The notes: a model not told the origin generated them from the letters alone. A stretch of 64,000 nucleotides of DNA from Solirubrobacter sp963798325 (GCA_963798325.1 CAWCSS010000008.1:930001-994000); one strand, 5' to 3'; positions 1-10,465 are shown, numbered from the stretch's first letter. Translations and numbers: made by a program.

Positions 1-359
1 GGGATCGTCCCGTCCTGCTGGAGCGCATCGAAGATCGCGTACGACTTGCCGTACTCGTCCGCGTAGCCGAGGTTCGGCCACTGGATCGAGTCCGCCGTCG
101 CGCCCTCGCGCAGCGAGATCTGGAACATCCGCGGCGCGTCCGGGTCGGTCGTGTACGCCTGCGGGGCGGGCGCCGAGTCGAACTCCGGCATCTCCCGGAA
201 CTTGTCGATCTGGTAGTGAATCCAGTAGTTGCGCTCGCCCGGCTCACCGTCGGTCATCCGGCGCACGCCGGTCGGGATCCGCGTGCTGATCTCCCGCATC
301 ACCGTCTCGGCGTCGGGCAGGTTCACCGAGCCGTTGAAGTGCACCCCAGTGGGCGGCAT
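1..359 (-). CDS. MetE/UROD-fold-like protein, N-terminal part
   Basis: The gene runs off the left edge of the window, leaving about 119 residues. The reading frame starts at ATG 359-357, after an AGGAGG-rich ribosome site (minus strand, about 361-371). The N-terminus reads MPPTGVHFNGSVNLPDAE and is followed by IPTGVRRMTDGEPGERNYW. From memory this resembles a family of uncharacterised proteins often named cobalamin-independent methionine synthase-like; that assignment rests on recall of the N-terminal pattern and the catalytic half is outside the window. It is divergent from the foldase gene at 411. A hypothetical annotation would also be fair. Confidence 0.5.
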   Translation of the reverse strand, partial: MPPTGVHFNGSVNLPDAETVMREISTRIPTGVRRMTDGEPGERNYWIHYQIDKFREMPEFDSAPAPQAYTTDPDAPRMFQISLREGATADSIQWPNLGYADEYGKSYAIFDALQQDGTI

Positions 360-410
360 ACGAGCCTCCTCCTCGTTGGACCCGCTCGACGCTACCGTCC
401 ACCCTCGGAC

Positions 411-1439
411 ATGATCAAGGCCGCGTTCACACTGCTCGCCGTCGTCAGCGCCGGCGCCGCTCTCTCCGCCTTCGGCGGCGACCCCGGCGCGCCGGTCGCC
501 ACCGTCGCCGGCGAGCCCATCGCCCAGCAGGAATTCGACCACTGGCTCTCGGTCGCGGCGAAGTCCCGGGGCAACCCCGACGCTGTCGCCCCGGCCCCCG
601 GCACGCGCGGCTACAGGGAGTTGCGCGACCAGGTCATGCAGCTGCTGATCAGCTTCAGGTGGATCGAGGGCGAGGCCGCCGCGCTGCAGCTCACGGTCAC
701 CGACGCCGAGGTGGCGCGGTCCTTCGACGAGCAGAAGCGGATGAGCTTCCCGAAGCAGTCCGACTACCGGAAGTTCCTCAAGACCTCCGGCCAGACGGAG
801 GCGGACGTCATGCGGCGTGTGCGGCTGGACCTGCTGTCCAACCGGATCCGCGATCGGGTCGTCGCGGGCGCCGCGCCGGTCACCGACCAGGCGATCGCGG
901 ACTTCTACGCGACTCATAAGAAGCGCTTCACCGTGCCCGAGAAGCGCGACCTGCGGATCGTGCTGACCAAGCGCAAGGCGGAGGCGGAACGGGCTCGAGC
1001 GGCGCTCGTGGCCGGCAGCTCGTGGAGGGCGGTGGCGAAGCGCTACTCGATCGACGACACCTCGAAGTCGGCCGGCGGCCGGCTTCCGGCGCAGTACGAG
1101 GGCACGCTGGACCGCAGGCTGGACAAGGCGGTCTTCGGTGCCCGCAAGCACAAGCTGATCGGGCCGGTCAAGACGTCCTACGGCTACTACGTGTTCACCG
1201 TCACCCGCGTCACGGCCGCCCATCGGGAGCCGCTCGCGCAGGCCAGGAAGTCGATCAAGCGGGAGCTCGTCGCCGAGGCTCAGCAGAAGCTGCTGGACAC
1301 GTTCATCGTGGCCTTCACGGCGCGCTGGCGTGCGCAGACGGAGTGCGCCGAGGGCTTCAGGACCACGGACTGCCACAACGGCCCCAGGGCGACCCCGACC
1401 CCGACGCCCGACTGGACGCAATACAAGCGTATGCGATAA
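411..1439 (+). CDS. Parvulin-type peptidyl-prolyl isomerase (SurA/PrsA-like), lipobox cysteine absent
   Basis: A predicted exported foldase of 342 residues. An N-terminal hydrophobic segment (residues 1-22) is followed by a SurA-N-like helical part. A rotamase (parvulin) domain lies at about residues 175-275, with the elements KRDLRIVLTK, YSIDDTSKSAGG and GPVKTSYGYYVF. The C-terminus (TECAEGF, TTDC, NGPRATPTPTP) matches the protein at 7165-8361, so the two are paralogs. The counterpart has a lipobox ending in AAC; this copy reads SAFGG, with Phe in place of the lipidated Cys. The chosen ATG aligns with the paralog's start; longer reading from 216 is not supported. TACCGT at 393-398 could be a -10 for a near-leaderless message. 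Confidence 0.85.
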   Translation: MIKAAFTLLAVVSAGAALSAFGGDPGAPVATVAGEPIAQQEFDHWLSVAAKSRGNPDAVAPAPGTRGYRELRDQVMQLLISFRWIEGEAAALQLTVTDAEVARSFDEQKRMSFPKQSDYRKFLKTSGQTEADVMRRVRLDLLSNRIRDRVVAGAAPVTDQAIADFYATHKKRFTVPEKRDLRIVLTKRKAEAERARAALVAGSSWRAVAKRYSIDDTSKSAGGRLPAQYEGTLDRRLDKAVFGARKHKLIGPVKTSYGYYVFTVTRVTAAHREPLAQARKSIKRELVAEAQQKLLDTFIVAFTARWRAQTECAEGFRTTDCHNGPRATPTPTPDWTQYKRMR

Positions 1440-1450
1440 CGTACACGCGT

Positions 1451-2185
1451 ATGCCGCCTCGTGAATGGAACGCCGCCTCCTACGACCGTATGTCGGACCC
1501 GCAACTGGCGATGGCCCGCGACGTCATCGACCGGCTCGACCTCCGGGGCGACGAGCGGGTGCTCGACGCCGGCTGCGGCAGCGGGCGGGTCACCGAGGAG
1601 CTGCTGGAGCGGGTGCCCGACGGCGAGGTCGTTGCCGTGGACGGCAGCGCGGCCATGATCGAGCAGCTCAAGCAGCGCCTCGGCGGCCGGGTCGAGGCGT
1701 TCGCCTCGGACCTGCTCGAGCTCACGCTCGACGAGCCGGTGGACGCGATCCTGTCGACCGCGACGTTCCATTGGATCGACGACCACGAGACGCTGTTCGC
1801 GCGCCTGCGCGCGGCGCTGAAGCCCGGCGGGCGCTTCGTGGCCCAGTGCGGCGGCCACGGCAACGTCGCCAACGTGGAGGCGGCGATCGCCGCCGTCGAC
1901 CACCCCGCGCTGCGGGGTTGGCCTGGCCCGTGGAACTTCGCGACGCCGGAACGGACGAGCGAGCGTCTGGCGGCCGCCGGCTTCAAGGACATCTGGACGT
2001 GGCTTCAGCCGTGGCCGGTCGAACCGCCTCACCCGCACGAGTTCTTCACGACCGTGGTCCTCGGCTCGCACCTGGAGCGTATCCCGGCGGCGGAGCACGA
2101 AGCCTTCGTGAACGACGTGCTGGCGCAGCTCGAGCAGCCGGTGCGGGCGAACTACGTGCGGCTGAACATCCTCGCCAGGACCTGA
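1451..2185 (+). CDS. Class I SAM-dependent methyltransferase (trans-aconitate methyltransferase-like)
   Basis: A Rossmann-fold methyltransferase of 244 residues. Motif I is VLDAGCGSGRVTEELL near residue 38, followed by the acidic loop VVAVDGSAAM and the motif ILSTATFHWIDDHE, which is typical of the Tam/BioC-like subgroup. The ATG at 1451 gives MPPREWNAASYDRMSDPQ, the expected N-terminus. It lies 11 nt after the foldase gene on the same strand and may be co-transcribed. Its last 34 bases overlap the end of the convergent nadR reading frame. The substrate cannot be told from the sequence. Confidence 0.85.
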   Translation: MPPREWNAASYDRMSDPQLAMARDVIDRLDLRGDERVLDAGCGSGRVTEELLERVPDGEVVAVDGSAAMIEQLKQRLGGRVEAFASDLLELTLDEPVDAILSTATFHWIDDHETLFARLRAALKPGGRFVAQCGGHGNVANVEAAIAAVDHPALRGWPGPWNFATPERTSERLAAAGFKDIWTWLQPWPVEPPHPHEFFTTVVLGSHLERIPAAEHEAFVNDVLAQLEQPVRANYVRLNILART

Positions 2186-3106
2186 TCGACCCGCTCCTCG
2201 ACGGTCCCGCGGACCTCGATCCAGGGCGGCCGCAGCCGCGAGCGGAACCGCTCGGTCATCCACCCGCGCAGGTGCTCGCCGTCACGCAGGCCGTCCTGCA
2301 CGAACGGGATGTCGTCGGAGGTCAACACCGACAGGGCGTAGCCGCGACCCGCCGCGATCGCCTCCACCGGCGCCGGTCGAGCGCCCCATGTAGCGCTCCT
2401 GCCAGATGCAGGTGGCGAGCGCGTCGGTGTCACACACGAGCACCGGCCCGGACACCCGCGCGGCGCGGTCCTCGTCGAGCTGCTGGCGGCGGGCGATCAT
2501 CTCGAAGTCGGCGTCGGACCAGACGTAGGGCACGCCGCGCGCCGCTGACACGGCGCGCCCGACCTCCGGCACCCAGACCGTCCCCAGCCGCTCCGCCAGG
2601 GCCCGCGCGAGCGTCGTCGTGCCCGTCGACTCGGCCCCGGTGATGACCACCCGCCGGCAGTACCACGCGCGCACGGCAGGGGTGAGCCGATCCCAGAACG
2701 CGGCCGGGTCGGCGCGCACCTCCGTCCCCGAGATCGTCCCCGGCCGCGGCAGGCGCACGTGCTCGATGCCCCAGCGCTCGGCCAGCAGGTCCCCGTAGCC
2801 CTCGCCGGTGAAGACCACGTCGGGCCGCCCGGCGAGGAGGCGCTCCATCACCTCGATGTGCGCGTCATGGACGAGCGGATCGTCGAAGTCGACGGGCAGC
2901 TCGTCCCAGCCGGCGACCACGCGGGCGCGAGGGTGACGCTGACGCATCCAGTCGCGCCGCAGAGGCAGGGGGATCGGCTCGCTCGCCGCCCCGAGCACCA
3001 GGACCGTGAGCTCGGAGCACCGTGCCAACGCCCCGTCGACGAGGTCGTGATGCCCCGCGTGCGGCGGCAGGAACTTCCCGAGGACTAGACCACGGCGATA
3101 CGCCAT
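2152..3106 (-). pseudogene. nadR: NadR-like NMN adenylyltransferase / ribosylnicotinamide kinase, interrupted by a frameshift
   Basis: The 5' part encodes a nucleotidyltransferase domain with GKFLPPHAGHH (the GxxxPxHxGH signature) and later GTISGTEVRADP. A P-loop kinase-like domain starting GAESTGTTTLARAL follows. The frame then breaks: after QERYMG the family-like sequence (GARPAPVEAI, then SDDIPFVQDGLRDGE) continues in another frame to the stop at 2152. One extra C in the run 2384-2387 accounts for this. NadR makes NAD from nicotinamide riboside or NMN and is the usual partner of PnuC, whose gene overlaps its start by 22 bp. The Walker A lysine position reads Thr (GAESTGTTT). Either a sequencing error or recent inactivation. 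Confidence 0.75.
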
Positions 3107-3669
3107 TGGCGCCAGCCCTCCACACATAGCCCGAGGAACACGACGTACACCAGGGCCGTCAGGTTCAGATCGCGGCTCAGATACAGCGGCACGTAGATCA
3201 CGTCGACCGCGATCCACACGTACCAGGTCTCGAGCCGCTTGAGGTTCAGCAGCAGCTGCGCGCCGAGCGACATCGAGGTCGTCAATGCATCCCAGCCCGG
3301 CGCCGCGCCATGCGCCGCACGCAGGATCGGGACGAGCACGAGCGTCGCCGCGCCCACCGCGAGCGTCGTCCACAACAGCAGCCGGAAGCTCGCGCGCTCG
3401 ACCACCAGCGGCCCGCGCGAGCGCATCGCCCACACCCACCAGCCCATGAACCCGAGCACGACGTAGACGACCTGCAGCCCCGCGTCGGCGTAGAGCCGCG
3501 CATCGACGAACAGGACGATGAAGAACACGTTGTTGGCGATCCCGATCGGGAACGTCTCGATCCGCTGGGCGACCGCCAGCGCGACGCACGCGATGCCGGT
3601 CACGAATCCCAGCAGCTCGGCCCACGTCACGGGCTCGCCCAAGAACTCGAAGACAGTTTTGGTCAACAC
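3085..3669 (-). CDS. pnuC: PnuC-type nicotinamide riboside transporter
   Basis: An integral membrane protein of 194 residues with about six to seven hydrophobic segments. The family landmarks are GIANNVFFIVLF, YADAGLQVVYVVLGFMGWW and, near the C-terminus, LETWYVWIAVDVIYVPLY. PnuC facilitates uptake of nicotinamide riboside, which NadR phosphorylates to trap it. The two genes overlap by 22 bp, so they form one salvage operon. The GTG at 3669 was chosen because it gives the expected short N-terminus (VLTKTVFEFLGEP); no ATG is available. Only 34 bp separate it from mfd, and that gap holds an inverted repeat. Confidence 0.85.
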   Translation of the reverse strand: MLTKTVFEFLGEPVTWAELLGFVTGIACVALAVAQRIETFPIGIANNVFFIVLFVDARLYADAGLQVVYVVLGFMGWWVWAMRSRGPLVVERASFRLLLWTTLAVGAATLVLVPILRAAHGAAPGWDALTTSMSLGAQLLLNLKRLETWYVWIAVDVIYVPLYLSRDLNLTALVYVVFLGLCVEGWRQWRIAVV

Positions 3670-3671
3670 GA

Positions 3672-3693
3672 CTAGAACTATATCGTCTTCTAG
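3672..3693. promoter_or_regulatory. Inverted repeat in the pnuC/mfd divergent spacer (possible operator)
   Basis: A perfect 6-bp inverted repeat, CTAGAA-N10-TTCTAG, occupies most of the 34-bp spacer between the divergent starts of pnuC and mfd. The spacer is AT-rich compared with its surroundings. Its location would let one repressor control the salvage operon. No known NrtR, NiaR or NadR site is recognised. Confidence 0.4.
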
Positions 3694-3703
3694 GATCGAA
3701 GGG

Positions 3704-6700
3704 TTGCTCAGAGCCTTTCTCGACCACCTCGAACACGACCCCGCCGCCGTCCAGCTTGCCAACGAGGGCGGGTCCGCCTTCGTCAGCCTCTCGCTCCGCC
3801 CGTTCGTCGTCGCCGCGCTCGCGGACCGCGACGCGCGTCGCCCTGCCCTGATCGTCGTCGGCGACGACCGCGCCGCGCGCGACCTGTCCAACGATCTCAA
3901 GGCGTGGCTCTCCCCGCGGCCGGTCCGGTACTACCCAAGTCGCGGCGTCGCGTACGAATCGCACCTCACCCCGCCGCCGCACCTGGTCGGCCTGCGGGTC
4001 GGCGCGCTGGACGCCCTGACCGACACGCCGGAGGGCTCCGAGCAGCCGGTCGTGGTGATCTCCGCGACGGCGCTGTCGGAGAAGGTGCCGGATCCGACGC
4101 TGCGCCCGCACGGGTTCATGCTGCGCGTCGGCGACCTGATCGACCTCGAGGAGACCGCCCAGCAACTCGTCGCGGCCGGCTATGAGCGGATCGACCAGGT
4201 GGAGGAGCGCGGCCAGTTCGCGATCCGCGGTGGCCTGCTCGACGTCTACCCGGCGACCGAGGAGCGCGCGGTCCGGATCGATCTCTTCGACATCGAGATC
4301 GAGGCCCTGCGGTGGTTCTCGACCTTCACCCAGCGGAGCCTGGGGGAGACCGACTGCGTGGAGATCTCGCCCGCGGCCGAGCTCGCGCCCGAGCACCGCG
4401 AGATGGCCGAGATCGCGGCCTCCGACGCGCCTGAGGACCGGCCGGACATCGCCGAGCTGCTGCCCGTCGACCAGTTCCGCGCGCTGCTGGACCTGATCCC
4501 CGAGCGCACGCAGATCATCGTCGCCGCCGACGAGGACGTCGAGCCGACGCTGCGCGACCACTGGGAGGACGTCTGCACGGCGTTCGACGACCAGGACGCG
4601 CGCGACCTCTACGTCAACCCGAAGAAGATCAACGAGGAGCTGGCCAAGCGGGCCGAGGTGCGCCTGTCGAGCATCTCCGCCGACCAGCCGATCGAGATCC
4701 GCGGCCAGGCCGCGGACTTCGCCGCGCGCAACCTGCGCGAGGCCGAGACCGAGCTCGAGAAGCTCGTGCGCAGCGACTACACCACGGTCGTCGCGTGGCC
4801 GCAGCTCGGCGCGGCGGAGCGCGCGGCGTACAACCTCGATCGCGTCAAGGCCTCCTTCAACGGCGCGCGCAAGGGTCTGATCTTCACCGAGGCCAACCTG
4901 CGCGACGGCTTCGTCGCGCCCGGCCTGAAGCTCGCCGCGTTCCCCGAGCACCGGCTCATCCACCGCAAGAAGGCCGCGGCCAAGACGCAGCGCAAGGGCC
5001 GCGGGCTGCTGCGCTCGTTCACCGATCTGCGAACGGGCGACTACATCGTCCACGAGGACCACGGCATCGCGCGGTTCTCGGGCTTTGACACCAAGACCGT
5101 GGCCGGTGTCACCCGTGACTACCTGAACCTCGAGTTCCAGGGCGACGACAAGGTCTTCATGCCGACGGACCAGCTGGCGAAGATCTCGCGCTACCTGGGC
5201 GCAGACGGCGGCGCCCCGACCTTGAGCAAGCTCGGCGGCACTCGCTGGGACAAGATCAAGGCGCGGGCGAGACGGGCCGCCCAGGAGCTCGCGGGCGAGC
5301 TGCTGAACCTCTACGCCGAGCGCAAGCGCCGCCGCGGCCATGCCTTCCCGGAGTTCTCCGAGGAGCTGCGCGAGATCGAGGAGGCGTTCCCGTACCGCGA
5401 GACGCCCGACCAGCGCGACGCGATCGACAACGTGATCGCCGACATGGAGTCCGAGCGCCCGATGGATCGCCTGATCTGCGGTGACGTCGGCTACGGCAAG
5501 ACCGAGGTCGCGCTCAGAGCGGCCGTGAAGGCGGCCTCGGACGGCAAGCAGGTCCTGATGCTGGTGCCGACGACGATCCTCGCCCAGCAGCACTACGGCA
5601 CCTTCCTGGAGCGCCTGCGCGACCAGCCGTTCGTGATCGAGCACGTGTCCCGCTTCCGTTCGGCCGCCGATCAGCGCGAGGCGGTCAAGCGCTTCTCCGA
5701 GGGCAAGGTCGACATCCTCATCGGCACGCACCGGCTGCTGTCGCGCGACGTGCGCGCGAAGGAGCTCGGGCTGCTGATCGTCGACGAGGAGCAGCGCTTC
5801 GGCGTCAAGCAGAAGGAGCTGATGCGCCAGCTCAAGCTCAAGGTCGACGTGATCAGCATGTCCGCCACGCCGATCCCGCGCACGCTGCAGATGTCACTGG
5901 CCGGCCTGCGAGACATCTCCGTCATCGAGACACCGCCCGAGGGTCGCCGGCCGGTCAAGACCTACGTCGGCGAGTACGACGAGCAGCTGGTCAAGCAGGC
6001 GCTGCTGCGCGAGGTCGAGCGCAAGGGGCAGGCGTTCTTCCTGCACAACCGCGTCGACGACATCGAGGAGACGGCCGAGCGGCTGCGCTCGCTGTGCCCG
6101 AAGCTGACCTTCACCGTCGCCCACGGGCAGATGGACGAGAAGCAGCTCGAGGACCGGATGATGGCCTTCCTGCGCGGCGAGGCCGACGTGCTGGTCTCCA
6201 CCAGCATCATCGAGTCGGGGATCGACATCCCGCAGGCGAACACGCTGATCGTCGACCGCGCGGACCTGTTCGGCCTCAGCCAGCTCTACCAGATCCGTGG
6301 CCGCGTCGGCCGCTCCCGCGAGCGCGCCTACGCGTACCTGCTCTATCCGTCCGCCGCGGCGCTGACGCCCGAGGCCGCCGATCGCCTCAGCGCCCTGTCG
6401 GACTACACGGAGCTCGGCGCGGGCTTCAAGGTGGCGATGCGCGACCTCGAGCTGCGCGGCGCCGGCAACCTGCTCGGCGACGAGCAGTCCGGCCACGTCG
6501 CGGCGCTCGGCTTCGAGCTCTACATGCAGATGCTCGACGAGGCCGTGCGCGAGATGGACCCCGACGAGGACGGTACCGAGCCGCCGGAGCCGGTGCGCCT
6601 GGACATCAACGTCGACGCGTACGTGCCCGCGGACTACATCCCCTACGAGCAGGCCAAGGTCGACGTGCATCGCAAGATCGCGGGGGCCCGCGAGAACCAC

Positions 6701-7027
6701 GAGCTGGTCGAGCTGCGGACCGAGCTGGAGGACCGCTTCGGCGAGATCCCCGAGCCGCTCGAGAACCTGATCACGCTCCAGCAGGCGCGGATCAAGCTGG
6801 GTCGCGCGGGTGCCACCGCGGTCTCGTTCAAGGGGGGGCGGCTGGCGGTCACACCGATCGAGCTCGACGCCGCGACGGCCCGCCGTCTGCGCGAGCTGCT
6901 GCCTGGCGCGAACTACGAAGCGGGACGCAGTCAACTCTCATTGCGCGTTCCTGATGACCCGGCTCAGCGATTCCCCGCGGTGGTGCGTGCGGCGGACGCT
7001 TTGTTAGCGGTTCAAGTACCTGCCTAA
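3704..7027 (+). CDS. mfd: Transcription-repair coupling factor Mfd
   Basis: An SF2 DNA translocase of about 1107 residues that removes RNA polymerase stalled at lesions and recruits UvrA. Domains in order: UvrB-like N-terminal module (RGGLLDVYPA), RNA-polymerase-interacting domain (LRTGDYIVHEDHGIARF), and the RecG-like motor with Walker A DVGYGKTEVA, motif II DEEQRFGVKQKE, motif III SATPIPRTLQMS, motif V STSIIESGIDIP and motif VI QIRGRVGRSRERAYAY. A C-terminal TRCF domain follows. The TTG at 3704 gives LLRAFLDHLEHDPAAV, the expected N-terminus, with AGGA about 8 nt upstream. The nearby mazG and eno match the usual actinobacterial order. Confidence 0.96.
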   Translation: MLRAFLDHLEHDPAAVQLANEGGSAFVSLSLRPFVVAALADRDARRPALIVVGDDRAARDLSNDLKAWLSPRPVRYYPSRGVAYESHLTPPPHLVGLRVGALDALTDTPEGSEQPVVVISATALSEKVPDPTLRPHGFMLRVGDLIDLEETAQQLVAAGYERIDQVEERGQFAIRGGLLDVYPATEERAVRIDLFDIEIEALRWFSTFTQRSLGETDCVEISPAAELAPEHREMAEIAASDAPEDRPDIAELLPVDQFRALLDLIPERTQIIVAADEDVEPTLRDHWEDVCTAFDDQDARDLYVNPKKINEELAKRAEVRLSSISADQPIEIRGQAADFAARNLREAETELEKLVRSDYTTVVAWPQLGAAERAAYNLDRVKASFNGARKGLIFTEANLRDGFVAPGLKLAAFPEHRLIHRKKAAAKTQRKGRGLLRSFTDLRTGDYIVHEDHGIARFSGFDTKTVAGVTRDYLNLEFQGDDKVFMPTDQLAKISRYLGADGGAPTLSKLGGTRWDKIKARARRAAQELAGELLNLYAERKRRRGHAFPEFSEELREIEEAFPYRETPDQRDAIDNVIADMESERPMDRLICGDVGYGKTEVALRAAVKAASDGKQVLMLVPTTILAQQHYGTFLERLRDQPFVIEHVSRFRSAADQREAVKRFSEGKVDILIGTHRLLSRDVRAKELGLLIVDEEQRFGVKQKELMRQLKLKVDVISMSATPIPRTLQMSLAGLRDISVIETPPEGRRPVKTYVGEYDEQLVKQALLREVERKGQAFFLHNRVDDIEETAERLRSLCPKLTFTVAHGQMDEKQLEDRMMAFLRGEADVLVSTSIIESGIDIPQANTLIVDRADLFGLSQLYQIRGRVGRSRERAYAYLLYPSAAALTPEAADRLSALSDYTELGAGFKVAMRDLELRGAGNLLGDEQSGHVAALGFELYMQMLDEAVREMDPDEDGTEPPEPVRLDINVDAYVPADYIPYEQAKVDVHRKIAGARENHELVELRTELEDRFGEIPEPLENLITLQQARIKLGRAGATAVSFKGGRLAVTPIELDAATARRLRELLPGANYEAGRSQLSLRVPDDPAQRFPAVVRAADALLAVQVPA

Positions 7028-7164
7028 AGGTCGCGTCAAAAGATCGGGCCTACCCCGAACCCACCGCTACCATGCCTCGCCGGGAGAAGGTCAAATTCGC
7101 TTGCTCCGGGCCGCATTTCCGCGCCCGGCTCCGTACTTCCACGTCCCCTTCTCAGGCACTTTAA

Positions 7165-8361
7165 ATGATCAAGGCTGCTCGCATCGTACTCAGCCTCGCC
7201 GCCATCACCGGCGTCGGGGCAACCTTCGCCGCATGTGGCGGAGTGCCCGGTAATGCCGTGGCAACCGTCGATGGCGAAGCCATCGACAAGACGGACTTCA
7301 GTCACTGGATGGCCGTGGCGGCGAAGTCCACCGGAGCGGCGAACGCGGCCGTGCCGGATCCTGAGGCGGATTACGTGAAGTGTGTGGCCGCCAAGCGCAA
7401 GTCCACCCCGGCGCCGGCCAAGGGCCAGCCGAAGGTGACCGACGCTCAGCTCAAGACGCAGTGCAAGCAGGAGTACGAGCAGCTTCGTAATCAGGTCCTG
7501 CAGCTGCTGATCTCCTTCAAGTGGATCCAGGGCGAGGCCGAGGCGGCCGGCGTCAAGGTCTCCGACGCCGAGGTCAAGAAGTCCTTCGACGAGCAGAAGA
7601 AGCAGTCGTTCCCGAAGGAAGCCGACTACCAGAAGTTCATCAAGCAGTCCGGCCAGACGCAGGAGGACATCCTCCAGCGCGTCAAGCTCGACCTGCTGTC
7701 GAACAAGATCCGCGACAAGGTCGTCAAGGGCAAGGACACGGTCTCCGACAAGGCGATCGCCGACTTCTACAACAAGAACAAGGCCCGCTTCGCGCAGCCC
7801 GAGAAGCGCGATCTGCGCGTCGTGCTGACCAAGGACAAGGCCACGGCCGACAAGGCCTACGCGGCGCTCAAGAGCGGCGACTCCTGGACCACGGTGGCCA
7901 AGAAGTACTCGATCGACGACACGTCGAAGGCCTCCGGCGGCAAGCTGCCCGCGCAGGCCAAGGGCACGCTGGACAAGGACCTCGACACCGCCGTCTTCTC
8001 CGCCAAGAAGAACGACCTGCAGGGCCCGGTCAAGACCCAGTACGGCTACTACGTCTTCACCGTCACCAACGTCACCGACGCTTCCCAGCAGACGCTGCCC
8101 GAGGCCAAGGAGACCATCAAGCAGACCCTCCAGTCCCAGAACCAGCAGAAGGCTCTGGACACCTTCGTGAAGGACTTCACGAAGCGCTGGAAGGAAAAGA
8201 CCGAGTGCTCCGAGGGCTACAAGACCACGGACTGCAAGAACGGCCCGAAGGCCACGCCCACTCCGTCGGCCGCTGGCGGCGACGTGACCAACGGGCCGCC
8301 CCCGACGGCCGAGGATCCGGCCGCCGCGGGAGCCGATCCGGCCGCCACGCCCGCCGGCTGA
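7165..8361 (+). CDS. Lipoprotein parvulin-type peptidyl-prolyl isomerase
   Basis: A predicted membrane-anchored foldase of 398 residues. The signal sequence ends in TFAACGG, a lipobox in which Cys would be lipidated. It has a SurA-N-like region and a parvulin domain at about residues 210-310 (KRDLRVVLTK, YSIDDTSKASGG, TQYGYYVFTVT). A C-terminal Pro/Ala/Thr-rich tail follows TECSEGY and TTDC. It is a paralog of 411-1439 and carries an insertion of about 25 residues (around residue 70, with extra cysteines) that the other copy lacks. It sits between mfd and mazG, where other actinobacteria often have a lipoprotein gene, and is followed by a strong hairpin. Confidence 0.9.
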   Translation: MIKAARIVLSLAAITGVGATFAACGGVPGNAVATVDGEAIDKTDFSHWMAVAAKSTGAANAAVPDPEADYVKCVAAKRKSTPAPAKGQPKVTDAQLKTQCKQEYEQLRNQVLQLLISFKWIQGEAEAAGVKVSDAEVKKSFDEQKKQSFPKEADYQKFIKQSGQTQEDILQRVKLDLLSNKIRDKVVKGKDTVSDKAIADFYNKNKARFAQPEKRDLRVVLTKDKATADKAYAALKSGDSWTTVAKKYSIDDTSKASGGKLPAQAKGTLDKDLDTAVFSAKKNDLQGPVKTQYGYYVFTVTNVTDASQQTLPEAKETIKQTLQSQNQQKALDTFVKDFTKRWKEKTECSEGYKTTDCKNGPKATPTPSAAGGDVTNGPPPTAEDPAAAGADPAATPAG

Positions 8362-8384
8362 TCCTCAACCGACCCTCGTTGTGA

Positions 8385-8417
8385 CGAAGCGCCGCCTCCG
8401 GGCGGCGCTTCGCGTTT
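8385..8417 (+). terminator. Rho-independent-like terminator after the lipoprotein foldase
   Basis: A perfect 12-bp stem (CGAAGCGCCGCC at 8385-8396 with GGCGGCGCTTCG at 8401-8412) has the tetraloop TCCG. It is followed by CGTTTAAC, a weak U-tract. It lies 24 nt past the stop codon and before mazG. Confidence 0.8.
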
Positions 8418-8429
8418 AACCTCAGACGT

Positions 8430-9190
8430 ATGGAATCTGCAGCCGACGCCGTCGCGCGTCTCGACGAGCTGACCCGGAAGCTGCGGCGCGAATGCCCGTG
8501 GGACAGAGAGCAGGACGAGCGCTCGATCGTGCCGCACACGGTCGGGGAGGCGTACGAGCTCGCCCAGGCCGCGCACAGCGGCGATGACGCGAAGATGGTC
8601 GACGAGCTCGGCGACGTGCTCTTTCAGGTGCACTTCCTGTCGCTGCTGCTCGAGGAGCGCGGGCAGGGCTCGCTCGCCCAGGTCGCCGACCACGTGCACG
8701 CCAAGCTCGTGCGCCGGCACCCGCACATCTTCGGTGAGGTCGAGGTCGACTCGTCCGGGCAGGTGCTCAAGAACTGGGACCAGATCAAGAAGGGCGAGGA
8801 CGGCCGCGAGCCGGGGATCTTCGGCGACGTGCCCGAGAACCTCCCCGGGCCGCTGTACGCGCTCAAGACGCAGCGCAGGGCCGCCTCCACGGGGTTCGAC
8901 TTCGATCACGTGCCCTACGACGGCGTGACGGGCGAGCTGGAGGAGCTGGAGGCGGCGCAGACGCGCGAGGAGACCTTCCACGAGGTCGGCGACGTGCTGT
9001 TCGCGGCGGTCAACGTGGCGCGCAAGCTGAAGGTCGATCCGGAACTGGCGCTGCGGGCGGCGTCCGAGCGCTTCCAGGGGCGCGTGGAGGCCGCGGCGGA
9101 GATCGCGGCCCGTGACGGGGCGGCCTGGGACGAGTTGGATACCGAGGCGCAACTCGGCTACTACGCGCGTGCGCGTATCGTGCTCGGCCG

Positions 9191-9194
<4 letters not shown>
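8430..9194 (+). CDS. mazG: Nucleoside triphosphate pyrophosphohydrolase MazG
   Basis: An all-alpha NTP pyrophosphatase of 254 residues that hydrolyses (d)NTPs, including damaged ones, to monophosphates. The first MazG domain opens with LRRECPWDREQDERSI and carries the metal-binding EAYELAQA and DELGDVLFQVHF. The second has ELEELEAA and HEVGDVLFAAVNVARK. WDQIKKGE between them is typical of MazG. Its stop overlaps the enolase start as ATGA, so the two are translationally coupled. Confidence 0.93.

Positions 9195-10460
<1,266 letters not shown>

Positions 10461-10465
<5 letters not shown>

Noticed and set aside
3669..3704. NAD- or NMN-type riboswitch upstream of pnuC
   Set aside because: The whole spacer to mfd is only 34 bp, too short for such an aptamer.
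2282..5731. A 1149-codon open frame on the minus strand across mfd
   Set aside because: Its upstream two thirds are antisense to mfd and show high-G+C shadow composition with no motifs; only the last part is the real nadR.
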